A program made the translations under genes and the position numbers. From Bacteroidetes bacterium UBA7674 (GTDB lineage Bacteria > Bacteroidota > Bacteroidia > Chitinophagales > Chitinophagaceae): 64,000 nucleotides of DNA. Under the pieces are notes generated by a model. The model was not told the origin of the DNA, ran no database searches, and was given only the letters and a program-made list of their open reading frames with translations. Of the stretch, positions 7,594 through 15,872 are shown piece after piece (position 1 is the first letter of the stretch; every line of letters starts with the position of its first letter). The stretch lies in the NCBI GenBank assembly GCA_002483105.1, contig DLHG01000013.1:124001-188000 (forward strand), in the 5' to 3' direction.

Positions 7594-10347
7594 ATGATGA
7601 TGAGAACGCTGATACTTGCAGTATTGTTGCTTTTTGGAAGTAGTACACTTGCAATTGCTCAACATGAGCACCATACACCAGCGCAGAGCAGTAAGAATGC
7701 CAGCAAGGTTGTGTATACCTGCCCGATGCACCCTGAAGTGCAGCAGGCAGGCCCAGGCAAATGTCCTAAATGCGGGATGGCGCTGGAAAAGAAGACCGTG
7801 AAGGTCAAAGCTCCTGCCTCGCCCAAACCAAAACCAAAAGCCCAGCCGAAACCCACCGTTAAACCGAAACCCACTACTTCCTCAGTTGACCCACACGCAG
7901 ATCATAAGCCGGAGCCAAAAACTTCAGATCAGGCTCCTGCTGAAAACATGAAAACCGAGGATATCGAGGCTCACCACCAGGCAGAGCAAACGCCAAAAGC
8001 GGTCGGCACCATTAAAGCGCCGCCCCGTCGCATAGTGCGCTATGACCTTTATGTTCGTGATACAATGGTGCCTAAGATCGGTCATAAAGGAATGCGTCAT
8101 GCTATAGCGATTAATGGTTCCATTCCGGCACCAACACTTTATTTCAATGAAGGTGATACCGCAGAAATTTGGGTTCACAACGAAATGCACCATGAAACTT
8201 CGATTCACTGGCACGGCTTGATCCTTCCCAATGCGGAAGACGGTGTACCTTATTTGACCACTGCTCCGATCAAACCCCATACCTCACACAAATTTTACTT
8301 CCCACTCGTCCAGAGCGGCACCTTCTGGTATCACTCCCATACAATGAACCAGGAACAGGATGGTATGTATGGCATATTTATCATTAACAAGCGTGAAGAA
8401 CCTGCTTATAAGCAATTGCCCATTCTTCTGAGTGACTGGTCGGATTATTCCGGGGATGAAATTGAACGTAGCCTGCACAATCAAACTGATTGGTTTGCTA
8501 TAAAGAAAGGCTCTGTACAGAGCTACGGAGAGGCTATCGCTGCCGGGCATTTCAAAACCAAACTGGAAAATGAATGGAAGCGCATGTTAGCGATGGATGT
8601 AAGTGATGTTTATTACGACCGTTTTTATATAAATGGGAAATCCAGCAACGAGCAACCTCAATATAAAGCAGGTGACCAGATCAGGCTACGTGTTGTTAAC
8701 GGAAGTTCGTCAACCTATTTCTGGTTGACCTGGGCTGGTGGTAAAATGACGGTCGTTTCCAATGATGGTGAAGATGTTGAGCCAATTGAAGTGGATCGCC
8801 TGATTGTAGGGGTTGCCGAAACTTATGATGTGCTGGTGACCATCCCCGACGATGGGCACAGCTATGAATTTCTTGCAACGGCGGAAGATCGTACCAAGAG
8901 CGCCTCTCTCTGGCTTGGCAGCGGTACAAAAGCTGTGGCACCCCATCTTCCAAAGCTTAAATATTTTGAGGGCATGAAGATGATGAATGCCATGATGAAG
9001 ATGAATGGTGATATGAAACCGATGGAAGGCATGCAAATGACCAACCAAGTCATGGATATGAATACCGTGATGTACCCGGAAATTACTGGCGGCTCCGATG
9101 ATAAATACAGCAATGTGGTGAGCGAAACCGAGGAAGCCGAAGAAGAAGCCAGCGATAACAAAGCAACACCCACTGACCCTCACGCAGGGCATTCCGGACA
9201 CGATATGCAACAAATGGCTGCAAAGGAACAACAGCCAGATGCCGTAGATCATGCAGGTATGGGTCATGGCCAATCTGTTGATGGTAAATGGCAGGATATG
9301 AATAGCGGTCCTGATGGCATCAAGACGCTCAACTACGGTATGCTTAGAGCGCCCGAGAAAACGACACTCCCTGAATGGCCCACCCGTACTATCAATTTTG
9401 AGTTAACGGGCAATATGAACCGCTATGTCTGGTCAATGGACGGTAAAACTGTTTCTGAAACCGATGTGATCAAGATCAGAAAGGGCGAGAACATCCGTAT
9501 GGTGCTTACCAACAATACCATGATGCGTCATCCGATGCACCTGCACGGGCATTATTTCCGTGTCCTTAATGCCAATGGTGAATATTCACCGCTGAAAAAT
9601 GTGTTGGATATCATGCCGATGGAGACGGACACCATCGAGTTTGCAGCGACAGAAAGTGGCGACTGGTTTTTCCACTGCCATATCCTGTATCACATGATGA
9701 GCGGTATGGGACGGATATTTTCGTATGAAAATTCACCGCCTAACCCTCAATTACCTGATCTTAAATATGCCCGGAGAAAGCTATTTGCGGACGACCGAAA
9801 ATTCTATTTGAAAGCTAATGTCGGGTTAGAAACGAACGGCAGTGATGGTGAGATCCAGTATGCCAACACTCGATGGATTGCAGCGACAGAATGGCGGCTT
9901 GGCCTTAACCCTGAGGACGGCTATGAAAGTGAAACCTATGTAGGCCGATATTTAGGAACTATGCAATGGTTATTGCCATTTGTGGGATTTGACTATCACT
10001 ATAATAACAGAACTAAAAAGCCCGGCGAGCCAGGTTACGAAATAGAACGCAACCTTTTCGGTCAGGAGAGCAATCAATCGACCCGTAAAACTGTTATAGC
10101 GGGCGTTCGCTATACATTGCCAATGCTTGTTAATGCTGAAGCTCGTGTCGATGGTTTGGGTAAATTTCGTTTCCAGCTCGAACGGGAAGATATACCTGTC
10201 ACAAGCCGTTTACGTCTTAACCTCATGGCCAATACCGACAAGGAATACATGGTTGGCTTCCGCTATGTTGTCGGCAAATACTGGTCACTTTCGACACATT
10301 ATGATAGCGATATGGGGCTTGGCGCAGGTCTAACAATAACTTATTAA
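7594..10347 (+). CDS. Multicopper oxidase fused to heavy-metal-binding and CopB-like domains
   Basis: A 917-residue fusion. Signal peptide 1-22; a heavy-metal-binding domain near 40-68 (YTCPMHPEV ... GKCPKCGMAL); a Pro/Lys linker to about 135; a three-cupredoxin multicopper oxidase with the copper motifs HWHG, WYHSH, HPMHLHGH and HCHILYHMMSGM; a Met/His-rich insert near 455-560 (KMMNAMMKMNGDM, HAGHSGHDM); and a C-terminal part from about residue 735 (LKANVGLETNG ... RWIAATEWRLGL ... VGKYWSLSTHYDS) resembling CopB of the copABCD systems, an outer membrane barrel. CopA-type oxidases turn Cu+ into Cu2+ in the periplasm. In Proteobacteria CopA and CopB are separate genes. Three ATG codons in a row start the gene. 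Confidence 0.88.
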   Translation: MMMRTLILAVLLLFGSSTLAIAQHEHHTPAQSSKNASKVVYTCPMHPEVQQAGPGKCPKCGMALEKKTVKVKAPASPKPKPKAQPKPTVKPKPTTSSVDPHADHKPEPKTSDQAPAENMKTEDIEAHHQAEQTPKAVGTIKAPPRRIVRYDLYVRDTMVPKIGHKGMRHAIAINGSIPAPTLYFNEGDTAEIWVHNEMHHETSIHWHGLILPNAEDGVPYLTTAPIKPHTSHKFYFPLVQSGTFWYHSHTMNQEQDGMYGIFIINKREEPAYKQLPILLSDWSDYSGDEIERSLHNQTDWFAIKKGSVQSYGEAIAAGHFKTKLENEWKRMLAMDVSDVYYDRFYINGKSSNEQPQYKAGDQIRLRVVNGSSSTYFWLTWAGGKMTVVSNDGEDVEPIEVDRLIVGVAETYDVLVTIPDDGHSYEFLATAEDRTKSASLWLGSGTKAVAPHLPKLKYFEGMKMMNAMMKMNGDMKPMEGMQMTNQVMDMNTVMYPEITGGSDDKYSNVVSETEEAEEEASDNKATPTDPHAGHSGHDMQQMAAKEQQPDAVDHAGMGHGQSVDGKWQDMNSGPDGIKTLNYGMLRAPEKTTLPEWPTRTINFELTGNMNRYVWSMDGKTVSETDVIKIRKGENIRMVLTNNTMMRHPMHLHGHYFRVLNANGEYSPLKNVLDIMPMETDTIEFAATESGDWFFHCHILYHMMSGMGRIFSYENSPPNPQLPDLKYARRKLFADDRKFYLKANVGLETNGSDGEIQYANTRWIAATEWRLGLNPEDGYESETYVGRYLGTMQWLLPFVGFDYHYNNRTKKPGEPGYEIERNLFGQESNQSTRKTVIAGVRYTLPMLVNAEARVDGLGKFRFQLEREDIPVTSRLRLNLMANTDKEYMVGFRYVVGKYWSLSTHYDSDMGLGAGLTITY

Positions 10348-10358
10348 AATGGAAAACT

Positions 10359-10829
10359 ATGAAAACGGAACATACAGGCCATAAAGAGCATTCACATTAC
10401 AAACATCTACTGCTGATGACGATCCTGTCATTTGCTTGCATGTACATTCTTATGTATGCGATGGTTGATACGATCAAAGAGGTTATTCCTAATGTCAATC
10501 AGTTCTATATGGCAGGTCTCATGGCATCACCGATGGTTATCATCGAGGTATTGGTCATGAGAAATATGTACAAGGATAGAAAGAAAAATATTCTGTTTAT
10601 TACAGGAGCCACAATATTATTATTTGTATTCTTTCTAGGCATTCGTACCCAGGCATTTGTCGGGGACAAACAATTCCTAAAATCCATGATTCCGCATCAT
10701 TCCGCCGCTATCCTTATGTGCCGCGAAGGGAATATTACTGACCCAGAGCTCAAACAACTTTGCAACGATATCATTGCAAACCAGAAAAGGGAAATTGAAC
10801 AAATGGAGAGAAATCTCGACAAGAGATAA
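10359..10829 (+). CDS. DUF305 domain membrane protein
   Basis: A 156-residue protein: His-rich N-terminus (HTGHKEHSHYKH), three predicted membrane helices (about residues 18-36, 46-66, 77-95), and a C-terminal DUF305 segment with the family motif MIPHHSAAI, a conserved CREG and a helical tail. DUF305 proteins are common in copper and silver islands; the paired His and Met are consistent with metal binding, but no reaction is known. It starts 11 bases after the multicopper oxidase gene and is the last gene before the recombinase region. Confidence 0.85.
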   Translation: MKTEHTGHKEHSHYKHLLLMTILSFACMYILMYAMVDTIKEVIPNVNQFYMAGLMASPMVIIEVLVMRNMYKDRKKNILFITGATILLFVFFLGIRTQAFVGDKQFLKSMIPHHSAAILMCREGNITDPELKQLCNDIIANQKREIEQMERNLDKR

Positions 10830-10867
10830 TTTGCGTCGGTATTTTAAATATGCAAAATTAGTGCAAA

Positions 10868-10903
10868 TAAAAAAAGGTTTCAAATCAAAATCGTCTGAAA
10901 CCC
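10868..10903 (-). terminator. Rho-independent terminator (minus strand)
   Basis: On the minus strand the stem GGTTTCA / TGAAACC (10876-10882 with 10896-10902) is followed by a run of seven T. It lies just past the tRNA fragment and would end transcripts from the fragment or from the integrase gene; in the other direction it lacks a clear T run but could still stop the copper operon weakly. Confidence 0.7.
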
Positions 10904-10913
10904 TTTACTGTAC

Positions 10914-10959
10914 TGTTGTCCCACAAGGATTTGAACTTAGGACCCACCTGATTATGAGT
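10914..10959 (-). pseudogene. 3' fragment of a CAT-anticodon tRNA (Met/Ile2-like), possible att site
   Basis: On the minus strand the sequence reads from the anticodon loop CTCATAA through the variable loop, a T-arm with TTCAAAT and an acceptor end GGGACAAC-A. It matches the 3' half of Bacteroidota tRNAs with CAT anticodon, but the T-stem has mismatches and the 5' half (D-arm, acceptor 5' strand) is missing. Such fragments are typical remains of integration at tRNA genes. It is directly followed by a terminator and lies 14 bases past the integrase stop codon. Confidence 0.65.
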
Positions 10960-10973
10960 AAGCATGGAGAGAG

Positions 10974-12176
10974 TTATACCCCAATAACTGCTTCCAGTGC
11001 GTCGTCAACATCTTTATGTACGAAGTTTGCCTGATATCCCATAGTAGTTTTAATATCGGTGTGTCTATACAGCTTTTGTAGCATTTGAATAGGTATTTTA
11101 TCTCCAGATATATTGCCGAACGTATGACGTGAAATATGCATTGTTAGCTTTTTATCTATTTTGGCAGCTGGTGCAACAACAGTCCTGAGTATTCTATCAG
11201 TTGCATTGATTTTTGTCTTGGTCACAACTTCTCGTCTGTACCTATCGTTTAGGTCAACTTCCTTGAGTTCGGGAAAAATTAGGCCGTCGCCTTTTTTCTT
11301 ACTTGCCTCATATTGCTTTAGAATGCCCAATGCCTTCTCCGGCACCTTGAGCGAGTCTCCTTTATTATTTTTACCCATAGAATAAAAAAGCCTTCCATCT
11401 TGAAAGTCTGACCAAGTAAGCCGAAAAACATCGGATACTCTAATTCCTGCAAAGTAGAATGATATGAGCCACAAATTGCGGGCGTGATTGCCTATAGGGT
11501 CGAGCACTGCATTTTCAAGTCTCGTAACTTCCTCTTGTGTCAACCCGATTTTATTGGAGTCTGGGAATTTGATTGTGATCTTGCCTTTACCGAAAGGGTA
11601 ATACTTTGGATCACATACACCATCTGCAATTGCCATGCTAAAAATAGAACGAACTGTAACTAGATTGTTGATAGCCGTTCTTTCTGTAACCTTTCTCTTC
11701 GAGATCAGGCTTGCTTTAAAGCGTTTGAGGAGGGATATGGTTAAATCCTGAAAAGGAATGTCGTCTACAAGAAAGTCCTTTAGATGTTTAACATTTGATT
11801 TTTCGCTGTTCCATCGATTGTACTTTCCTTCGTCTTTCAACCGCTCCAAATACAGTTCTCCTTGCTTAAATACAGTTTCCTTAGAGCTTGGCTTGATCTT
11901 ATGCCGGATTGTTTTAGCCGCTACGTTGCTCTTTGCGGTGTTTAATTCTAAGGATTTGTCGTTAGCCTCAGACAGTTTTTTTATGAGGAGATTATTTAGA
12001 CGAGCAGAATTGGGATGTGACTTCCTGACACGTTGTGCGGCGTTGTCCCAATCTTTTTCAAAAACATTGTACCCTAAATAGACGTATGACGCTTTACGTT
12101 CCACGGTTATACGTAAGGCGAGGGGATAGCTACCGTCTTTTGCAACCTTCTTCCGTAATACTATCTTTATCGCCAT
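10974..12176 (-). CDS. Tyrosine recombinase (phage integrase family, Bacteroidota type)
   Basis: About 400 residues from ATG 12176 (the frame is open to 12245 but MAIKIVLRKK is the normal family start). N-terminal arm-type DNA-binding domain (YPLALRITVERK), SAM-like core-binding domain in the middle (LKDFLVDDIPFQDLTISLLK), and a C-terminal catalytic domain with Arg in FAGIRVSD, the HxxR box in HISRHTF, a following RHTD, and the nucleophile Tyr in TMGYQ. All catalytic residues are present. It would integrate or excise a mobile element; it reads toward the CAT tRNA fragment and starts about 165 bases from a tRNA-Leu fragment. No other mobility genes are visible. Confidence 0.92.
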   Translation of the reverse strand: MAIKIVLRKKVAKDGSYPLALRITVERKASYVYLGYNVFEKDWDNAAQRVRKSHPNSARLNNLLIKKLSEANDKSLELNTAKSNVAAKTIRHKIKPSSKETVFKQGELYLERLKDEGKYNRWNSEKSNVKHLKDFLVDDIPFQDLTISLLKRFKASLISKRKVTERTAINNLVTVRSIFSMAIADGVCDPKYYPFGKGKITIKFPDSNKIGLTQEEVTRLENAVLDPIGNHARNLWLISFYFAGIRVSDVFRLTWSDFQDGRLFYSMGKNNKGDSLKVPEKALGILKQYEASKKKGDGLIFPELKEVDLNDRYRREVVTKTKINATDRILRTVVAPAAKIDKKLTMHISRHTFGNISGDKIPIQMLQKLYRHTDIKTTMGYQANFVHKDVDDALEAVIGV

Positions 12177-12341
12177 AGCCGCGTGATGTTTTAGTAATGC
12201 CCTATAATGTAAAGTTAAAAAAAAGGTACAACATAGGTACAACAAATGGCGGTTTTGTTCGATTTTGTGGATATCTATTTTACTGAGAATGCCTTTAAAA
12301 TCAACGCTTTTGAGATGAATGAAACTGTATCAAACTGAATT

Positions 12342-12401
12342 GCGCTAGACTCAAAATCTGGTTTTCGCAAGGGAGTGCAGGTTCGATTCCTGTTCTGGGC
12401 A
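12342..12401 (+). pseudogene. 3' fragment of tRNA-Leu(CAA), att-like junction
   Basis: Reads from the last D-arm bases through a perfect anticodon stem (CTAGA/TCTGG) with loop CTCAAAA (anticodon CAA), the long variable arm, T-arm (GCAGG TTCGATT CCTGT) and acceptor strand TCTGGGC plus discriminator A. The 5' acceptor strand and most of the D-arm are missing; upstream bases show no tRNA similarity. This is what the distal junction of an element integrated in a tRNA 3' end looks like. Its own terminator follows at 12424. Confidence 0.75.
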
Positions 12402-12423
12402 CATTTTAAGAGCGGAGAGCGAC

Positions 12424-12460
12424 AGAGCGAAGAGCGATGTTGGTCTTCGCTCTTTTGTTT
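12424..12460 (+). terminator. Terminator after first tRNA-Leu fragment
   Basis: Perfect 10-bp stem AGAGCGAAGA (12424-12433) / TCTTCGCTCT (12444-12453), 10-base loop, then TTTGTTTG. Confidence 0.75.
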
Positions 12461-12532
12461 GTAGACGTGCATAGTCTCGATATCTGTGTGATTTTTTCGC
12501 AAGGGAGTGCAGGTTCGATTCCTGTTCCGGCA
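12461..12532 (+). pseudogene. Second, degenerate tRNA-Leu-like fragment
   Basis: GTAGACGTGC at 12461-12470 matches the characteristic tRNA-Leu D-arm end, followed by a distorted anticodon arm, the TTCGCAAGG variable arm, an intact T-arm (12511-12526 region) and an acceptor end TCCGGC-A shortened by one base. The 5' acceptor strand is absent. It cannot form a normal Leu tRNA and is read as a decayed copy. Confidence 0.5.
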
Positions 12533-12538
12533 CATTTT

Positions 12539-12576
12539 AAGAGCGGAGAGCGATGTTGGTCTCCGCTCTTGTTTTA
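12539..12576 (+). terminator. Terminator after second tRNA-Leu-like fragment
   Basis: Perfect 11-bp stem AAGAGCGGAGA (12539-12549) / TCTCCGCTCTT (12560-12570) with the same 10-base loop as the copy at 12424, then GTTTTAT. Confidence 0.75.
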
Positions 12577-12616
12577 TATTTACCATTCGTATAGCTTCAC
12601 TTAAATAAATGATCCT

Positions 12617-13375
12617 TTGGAGCGATATACACCAGTTATCCCTTTGAGTGAATTCATTGATTATTTGTTTTTGGATACCGATCCAAATGCAAATCAATGG
12701 GTGGAGGACTTTATTATTCCAACTCATCCCAGGATGATCCTGACACCTACTCGGGATCATGCTGAGCCCAAAGAACAGGGAATGGTGAAAGGTATTTATT
12801 CACGTCCTTTTCAATTAAGTAAGAGTAGCGTACAAGATATGGTAATTGGTGTGCGGTTTAAACCATATGGGTTATATACCGGATTTGGGATTGACGGCAG
12901 TGAGGTGTCAAATTCAATTGTGCCTAGTACACTGCTCCTTGGAGAAGTTTACCCTTCATCCCCTGATGATAAGGTAGACAAGTTGCAATTAATACAGCAG
13001 CTAAACGACAGTTTGTATAATGTCCTGCGCCCTAAAAAGCTATTGTTTGAGATCGAAGAGATGATAAGTGCTTTGGTGACTTGCGATCTGATCAATGATA
13101 GTCAAAAAGACCTGGCCAGATCATTCGAGCGGTCGCCCAAGTCATTCATTGAGACTTTTAAAAAAGCGACCGGCTTTACGCCCATTAAATACCTGCACAT
13201 ACACAAGGTGGAACAGGCTAAAAACGTGATCATCAACAATGATGAACTTTCATTAGTTGAAATAGGCAATATGCTAGGCTTTTATGATCAGCCTCATTTT
13301 AATAGAACATTTAAGCAACATACAGGGTTTACTCCCAATCAATTCAAAAGGATGCATTCTAAAACTGAAAGGTAA
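12617..13375 (+). CDS. AraC-family regulator with DUF6597 N-terminal domain
   Basis: A 252-residue protein. The N-terminal half (YTPVIPLSEFIDYLFLD ... MVIGVRFKPYGLYTGFG) matches the DUF6597 sensor domain that precedes many Bacteroidota AraC domains; the C-terminal half is the two-HTH AraC domain (RSPKSFIETFKKATGFTPIKYLHIHKVEQAK ... in short pieces RSPKSFIETFKK and YDQPHFNRTFKQHTG). It has no ATG: TTG at 12617 is the only start giving the full domain. It is the first gene to the right of the tRNA-Leu fragments. The ligand and targets are unknown. Confidence 0.82.
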   Translation: MERYTPVIPLSEFIDYLFLDTDPNANQWVEDFIIPTHPRMILTPTRDHAEPKEQGMVKGIYSRPFQLSKSSVQDMVIGVRFKPYGLYTGFGIDGSEVSNSIVPSTLLLGEVYPSSPDDKVDKLQLIQQLNDSLYNVLRPKKLLFEIEEMISALVTCDLINDSQKDLARSFERSPKSFIETFKKATGFTPIKYLHIHKVEQAKNVIINNDELSLVEIGNMLGFYDQPHFNRTFKQHTGFTPNQFKRMHSKTER

Positions 13376-13407
13376 ATTCTGTACAATCTTGTTATGTGGT
13401 AAACGAA

Positions 13408-13415
13408 TACTTTTG
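13408..13415 (+). promoter_or_regulatory. Candidate -7 box of the DUF1801 operon
   Basis: TACTTTTG fits TAnnTTTG and lies 19 bases before the ATG at 13435. A TTG at 13389-13391 is 16 bases upstream, slightly short for the usual spacing. Confidence 0.4.
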
Positions 13416-13434
13416 TGTCATCAATATATAATGT

Positions 13435-13815
13435 ATGAACAAGGAAGTCACAGAATATTTAGATAGCCTGAACCATCCTCTTAGAAAAGAAATAGAGGAG
13501 ATCAGGAAAATTATTCTTGGTGCGAATGATGCCCTCGAAGAGAATATTAAGTGGAACGGCCCAAACTATAAAGTTGGTGTGAATGACAGGGTGTCATTAA
13601 GAGTGTTGCCACCAAAGCAGATAATGATTATTTTTCATCGTGGTGCCAAAGTGCTGGAACAGCCTAAGCAAAAAATACTTCCTAAAGACTATGGCCTCTT
13701 AGATTGGAAGACGAATGACCGTGCCGTAGCTACACTTAAAGATATGGAGCAAATAGAGCGGTATAGAAGCCAACTAAGTGAGCTTGTGAAAAACTGGCTG
13801 GACAAAACGCTTTAG
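13435..13815 (+). CDS. DUF1801 (YdhG-like) domain protein
   Basis: A 126-residue cytoplasmic protein that spans the DUF1801 family: YLDSLNHPLRKEIEEIRKIIL, EENIKWNGPNYKV with the conserved W-N-G-P, RVLPPKQIMIIFHRGAK, and a helical end. The fold is YdhG-like; the biochemical role is unknown. No signal or membrane segment. The next gene starts three bases after its stop, so the two form an operon. Confidence 0.82.
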   Translation: MNKEVTEYLDSLNHPLRKEIEEIRKIILGANDALEENIKWNGPNYKVGVNDRVSLRVLPPKQIMIIFHRGAKVLEQPKQKILPKDYGLLDWKTNDRAVATLKDMEQIERYRSQLSELVKNWLDKTL

Positions 13816-13818
13816 ACC

Positions 13819-14217
13819 ATGAAAAGTATACTAAAAAGCATAGGAGCTATTATCGCAGGTATGATAGCAGGAGCTTCGTTGGCGATATTGAGTGACTATA
13901 TCATGGCTGCGACCGGACTGATGCATATGGAACGATTTAAAGATACGCCTTCACATATAGTCCTGATAGTTATACTCTATCGGTTTGTGTTTAATACAGC
14001 AGGTTGCTATCTTACTGCAAGGCTGGCTCCGTCTAAGCCCATGTTACATGCGCTTGCACTGGGAATTATAGGATTGTTACTATCATTGATAGGGATATTT
14101 TTCATGTGGGATCAGGCAACTCCTTTTTATAATATTGCTATTATGCTCATCTCGCTTCCAAGCGCGTGGTTAGGGGGTAAACTATATGGACTTAAAACAC
14201 ATAGCTTACTGAAATAA
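13819..14217 (+). CDS. Small four-helix membrane protein, function unknown
   Basis: A 132-residue protein with four hydrophobic helices (about residues 6-28, 47-66, 74-93, 104-122) separated by short loops; GlyxxxGly-type contacts (IIAGMIAGAS) in the first. I recognise no family motif. It is coupled to the DUF1801 gene by a three-base gap and followed by a shared bidirectional terminator. Confidence 0.7.
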   Translation: MKSILKSIGAIIAGMIAGASLAILSDYIMAATGLMHMERFKDTPSHIVLIVILYRFVFNTAGCYLTARLAPSKPMLHALALGIIGLLLSLIGIFFMWDQATPFYNIAIMLISLPSAWLGGKLYGLKTHSLLK

Positions 14218-14219
14218 AA

Positions 14220-14245
14220 AAACGGGACGATGATTCGCCCCGTTT
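14220..14245. terminator. Bidirectional terminator between convergent genes
   Basis: AAACGGG (14220-14226) pairs with CCCGTTT (14239-14245), with A and T runs on the outer sides. It can serve both the operon ending at 14217 and the convergent gene ending at 14266. Confidence 0.6.
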
Positions 14246-14265
14246 ATAATTTCCTGTTGTAGGAC

Positions 14266-14556
14266 TTATTTTAAGTCACAGTTTACTGTTGCATGGTCGC
14301 CGAAAAACTCAGCATATTGAGCAGAGAGTGTCTGGTCGGAACCATCACAACTGCTTTTAGCATCTTTCCTTGATACACCATCATAAGAGTAGCTTACAAT
14401 TGTATCCTGCGCTTCTACCGTGATGTTGCCTGTAGAGTCACCTTCAGTGTATGCTTCTACAGCTACCTTACATTCACATGTATAATCTTTTTTGCATGAT
14501 GCAAATGTCAACGCGCCAAATAATGCGATAATTGCAATTGGTCCAATCTTCTTCAT
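14266..14556 (-). CDS. Small Cys-rich lipoprotein, function unknown
   Basis: A 96-residue protein with a lipoprotein signal (lipobox LTFASC followed by KK) and four further Cys: a CEC pair close to the lipid anchor, one in SSCDG and one in the tail VNCDL. The pattern C-x-C ... C ... aromatic/G ... C-x-L is repeated in the lipoprotein at 52230-52448, so the two are probably members of one small family. After anchoring, the cysteines probably form two disulfides (inference). No enzymatic motif is seen. Confidence 0.72.
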   Translation of the reverse strand: MKKIGPIAIIALFGALTFASCKKDYTCECKVAVEAYTEGDSTGNITVEAQDTIVSYSYDGVSRKDAKSSCDGSDQTLSAQYAEFFGDHATVNCDLK

Positions 14557-14678
14557 AATCGATTTTATTTACCTGCTATGAGCAAGTATGAAGCCACATT
14601 TTGCAAAAATGCTGCATTTGATCGATGTATGACGAAGCGCTGACAATATAGACCTTACAGCTGAGGTTGCGTCAATAA

Positions 14679-15872
14679 TTATTCCCTTATAAAACTAGCT
14701 GCACTGATGCCATTGACTGTTTCAATACGAACCATATACATGCCCACCGGTAGCAGTGCTACAGAGAATGTGTTTTTAGTTTCAGTTTGTACTAATGCAC
14801 CTATTGCGTTGTAAATAGATACTGTTTTAATTTTATCGTTGGTTTGAATGGTCAGCATTCCTGATGTTGGGTTGGGGTAGATGTTGGTAATTGTGCTTGT
14901 CGTAACTTCTGCTACACCTGTTGTTGTAGCACCATTGTAGCGAATGATCTTTCCGCTGCTACCCACAGCCCAGCCGAGGGTAGAATCCACCATGTGAATT
15001 GCACCAAGGAAGTTGGTAGTGCCTGATGTCATGGCTGTCCATGTAGTCCCCCCGTCGGTAGTCCTCAGGATGGTGCCGGCAGCGCCACTTACCCAACCTT
15101 CTGTAGCAGAAGTGAAATGCACATTAGTTAGTGTACTGGTAGTGCCTGATGTAGCCGCTGTCCATGTAGTTCCTCCGTCAGTAGTAACAAGGATAGTGCC
15201 ACTTGTGCCCACAGCTACCCCATGCATATCAGAGGTGAAGTACACGGAGTTAAGTCCTGCTGTTACTCCCGATGTTTGTGCTGCCCATGTGTTGCCGCTA
15301 TCTATTGATTTTCTGATAACGCCTGCATCGCCAACTAACCAGCCTATAGTATCAGAAACGAAGTGTACGGATCTAAGGCCTAAAGGTGTGCCTGATGGTT
15401 TCTGATCCCAGTTGACACCGGCATTAATTGTAGCCAGTACTGAGCCGTTGCCGCCTACTACCCAGCCATGCGTTGGCGAGATGAAGAAGATAGAATTAGC
15501 AGGGAAGGGTGCTCCTGTTAGGGATGTATTCCACGAGCCACCGCCATCAGATGTAGCAAGTATAGTGCCGTTGCTACCAGCGATGTAGCCCTGGCCTTGC
15601 GAAATGAAGAATACGCAATTGAAAGATAATGAGCCCGATGAATTGTCTACCCATGTATTGCCACTGTCTGATGTTTTTAATATAGTTCCGTCACTACCTA
15701 CTGCATGCCCGTCCTGAGGAGAGGTGAAGAAAACAGAGTTGAGTGTTTCGGTAACGCCCGAGGCCTGGTTTACCCATGTCTGGGCTGAAGCAGCCGGCGA
15801 TGCTCCTAATCCAATCAGCAGTGTGGAAGTAAATAAGAGTTGTTTTGAATAAGAGTAGAGTTCTTTTCGCAT
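14679..15872 (-). CDS. YCF48-like beta-propeller protein with T9SS sorting domain
   Basis: About 397 residues from ATG 15872 (the open frame begins with a TTG at 15893). Signal peptide ending SPAASAQ, then about seven repeats of roughly 43 residues of the type (F/H)F(T/I)S...GW(V/A)VG..GTIL.T.DGG..W, the signature of YCF48/HCF136-like and BNR-type propellers. The tail (IYPNPTSGMLTI ... GMYMVRIET ... SFIRE) is a T9SS type A sorting domain. It should be exported to the surface or medium. YCF48 names only the fold; a photosystem role is excluded here, and the ligand is unknown. Confidence 0.85.
   Translation of the reverse strand: MRKELYSYSKQLLFTSTLLIGLGASPAASAQTWVNQASGVTETLNSVFFTSPQDGHAVGSDGTILKTSDSGNTWVDNSSGSLSFNCVFFISQGQGYIAGSNGTILATSDGGGSWNTSLTGAPFPANSIFFISPTHGWVVGGNGSVLATINAGVNWDQKPSGTPLGLRSVHFVSDTIGWLVGDAGVIRKSIDSGNTWAAQTSGVTAGLNSVYFTSDMHGVAVGTSGTILVTTDGGTTWTAATSGTTSTLTNVHFTSATEGWVSGAAGTILRTTDGGTTWTAMTSGTTNFLGAIHMVDSTLGWAVGSSGKIIRYNGATTTGVAEVTTSTITNIYPNPTSGMLTIQTNDKIKTVSIYNAIGALVQTETKNTFSVALLPVGMYMVRIETVNGISAASFIRE

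Larger units (their letters stand above)
12342..12576 (+). repeat. Imperfect tandem duplication of tRNA-Leu 3' end plus terminator
   Basis: The segment from TTTCGCAAGGGAGTG to the terminator occurs twice (about 12363-12456 and 12494-12575). Copies match almost perfectly through the T-arm. The second copy lacks a base in the acceptor end, and the first carries an extra 15-base partial duplication in front of its hairpin. The two hairpin stems differ by a compensating pair (A-T versus G-C), so both keep full pairing. Confidence 0.7.

Noticed and set aside
1..10829. Copper island as a plasmid-borne or conjugative element
   Set aside because: No replication, relaxase or type IV secretion gene is in the window; only an integrase and tRNA fragments are seen, so nothing beyond an integrated element can be claimed.
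12275..12760. Minus-strand frames across the tRNA-Leu fragments
   Set aside because: They translate the repeated tRNA sequence (repeating NRNRTCTPLRK-type words) and cross two terminators; this is a known artefact of tRNA repeats.
14679..15872. YCF48-like protein as photosystem assembly factor
   Set aside because: The similarity is to the repeat fold only; the organism type has no photosystem II and the protein carries a T9SS tail.
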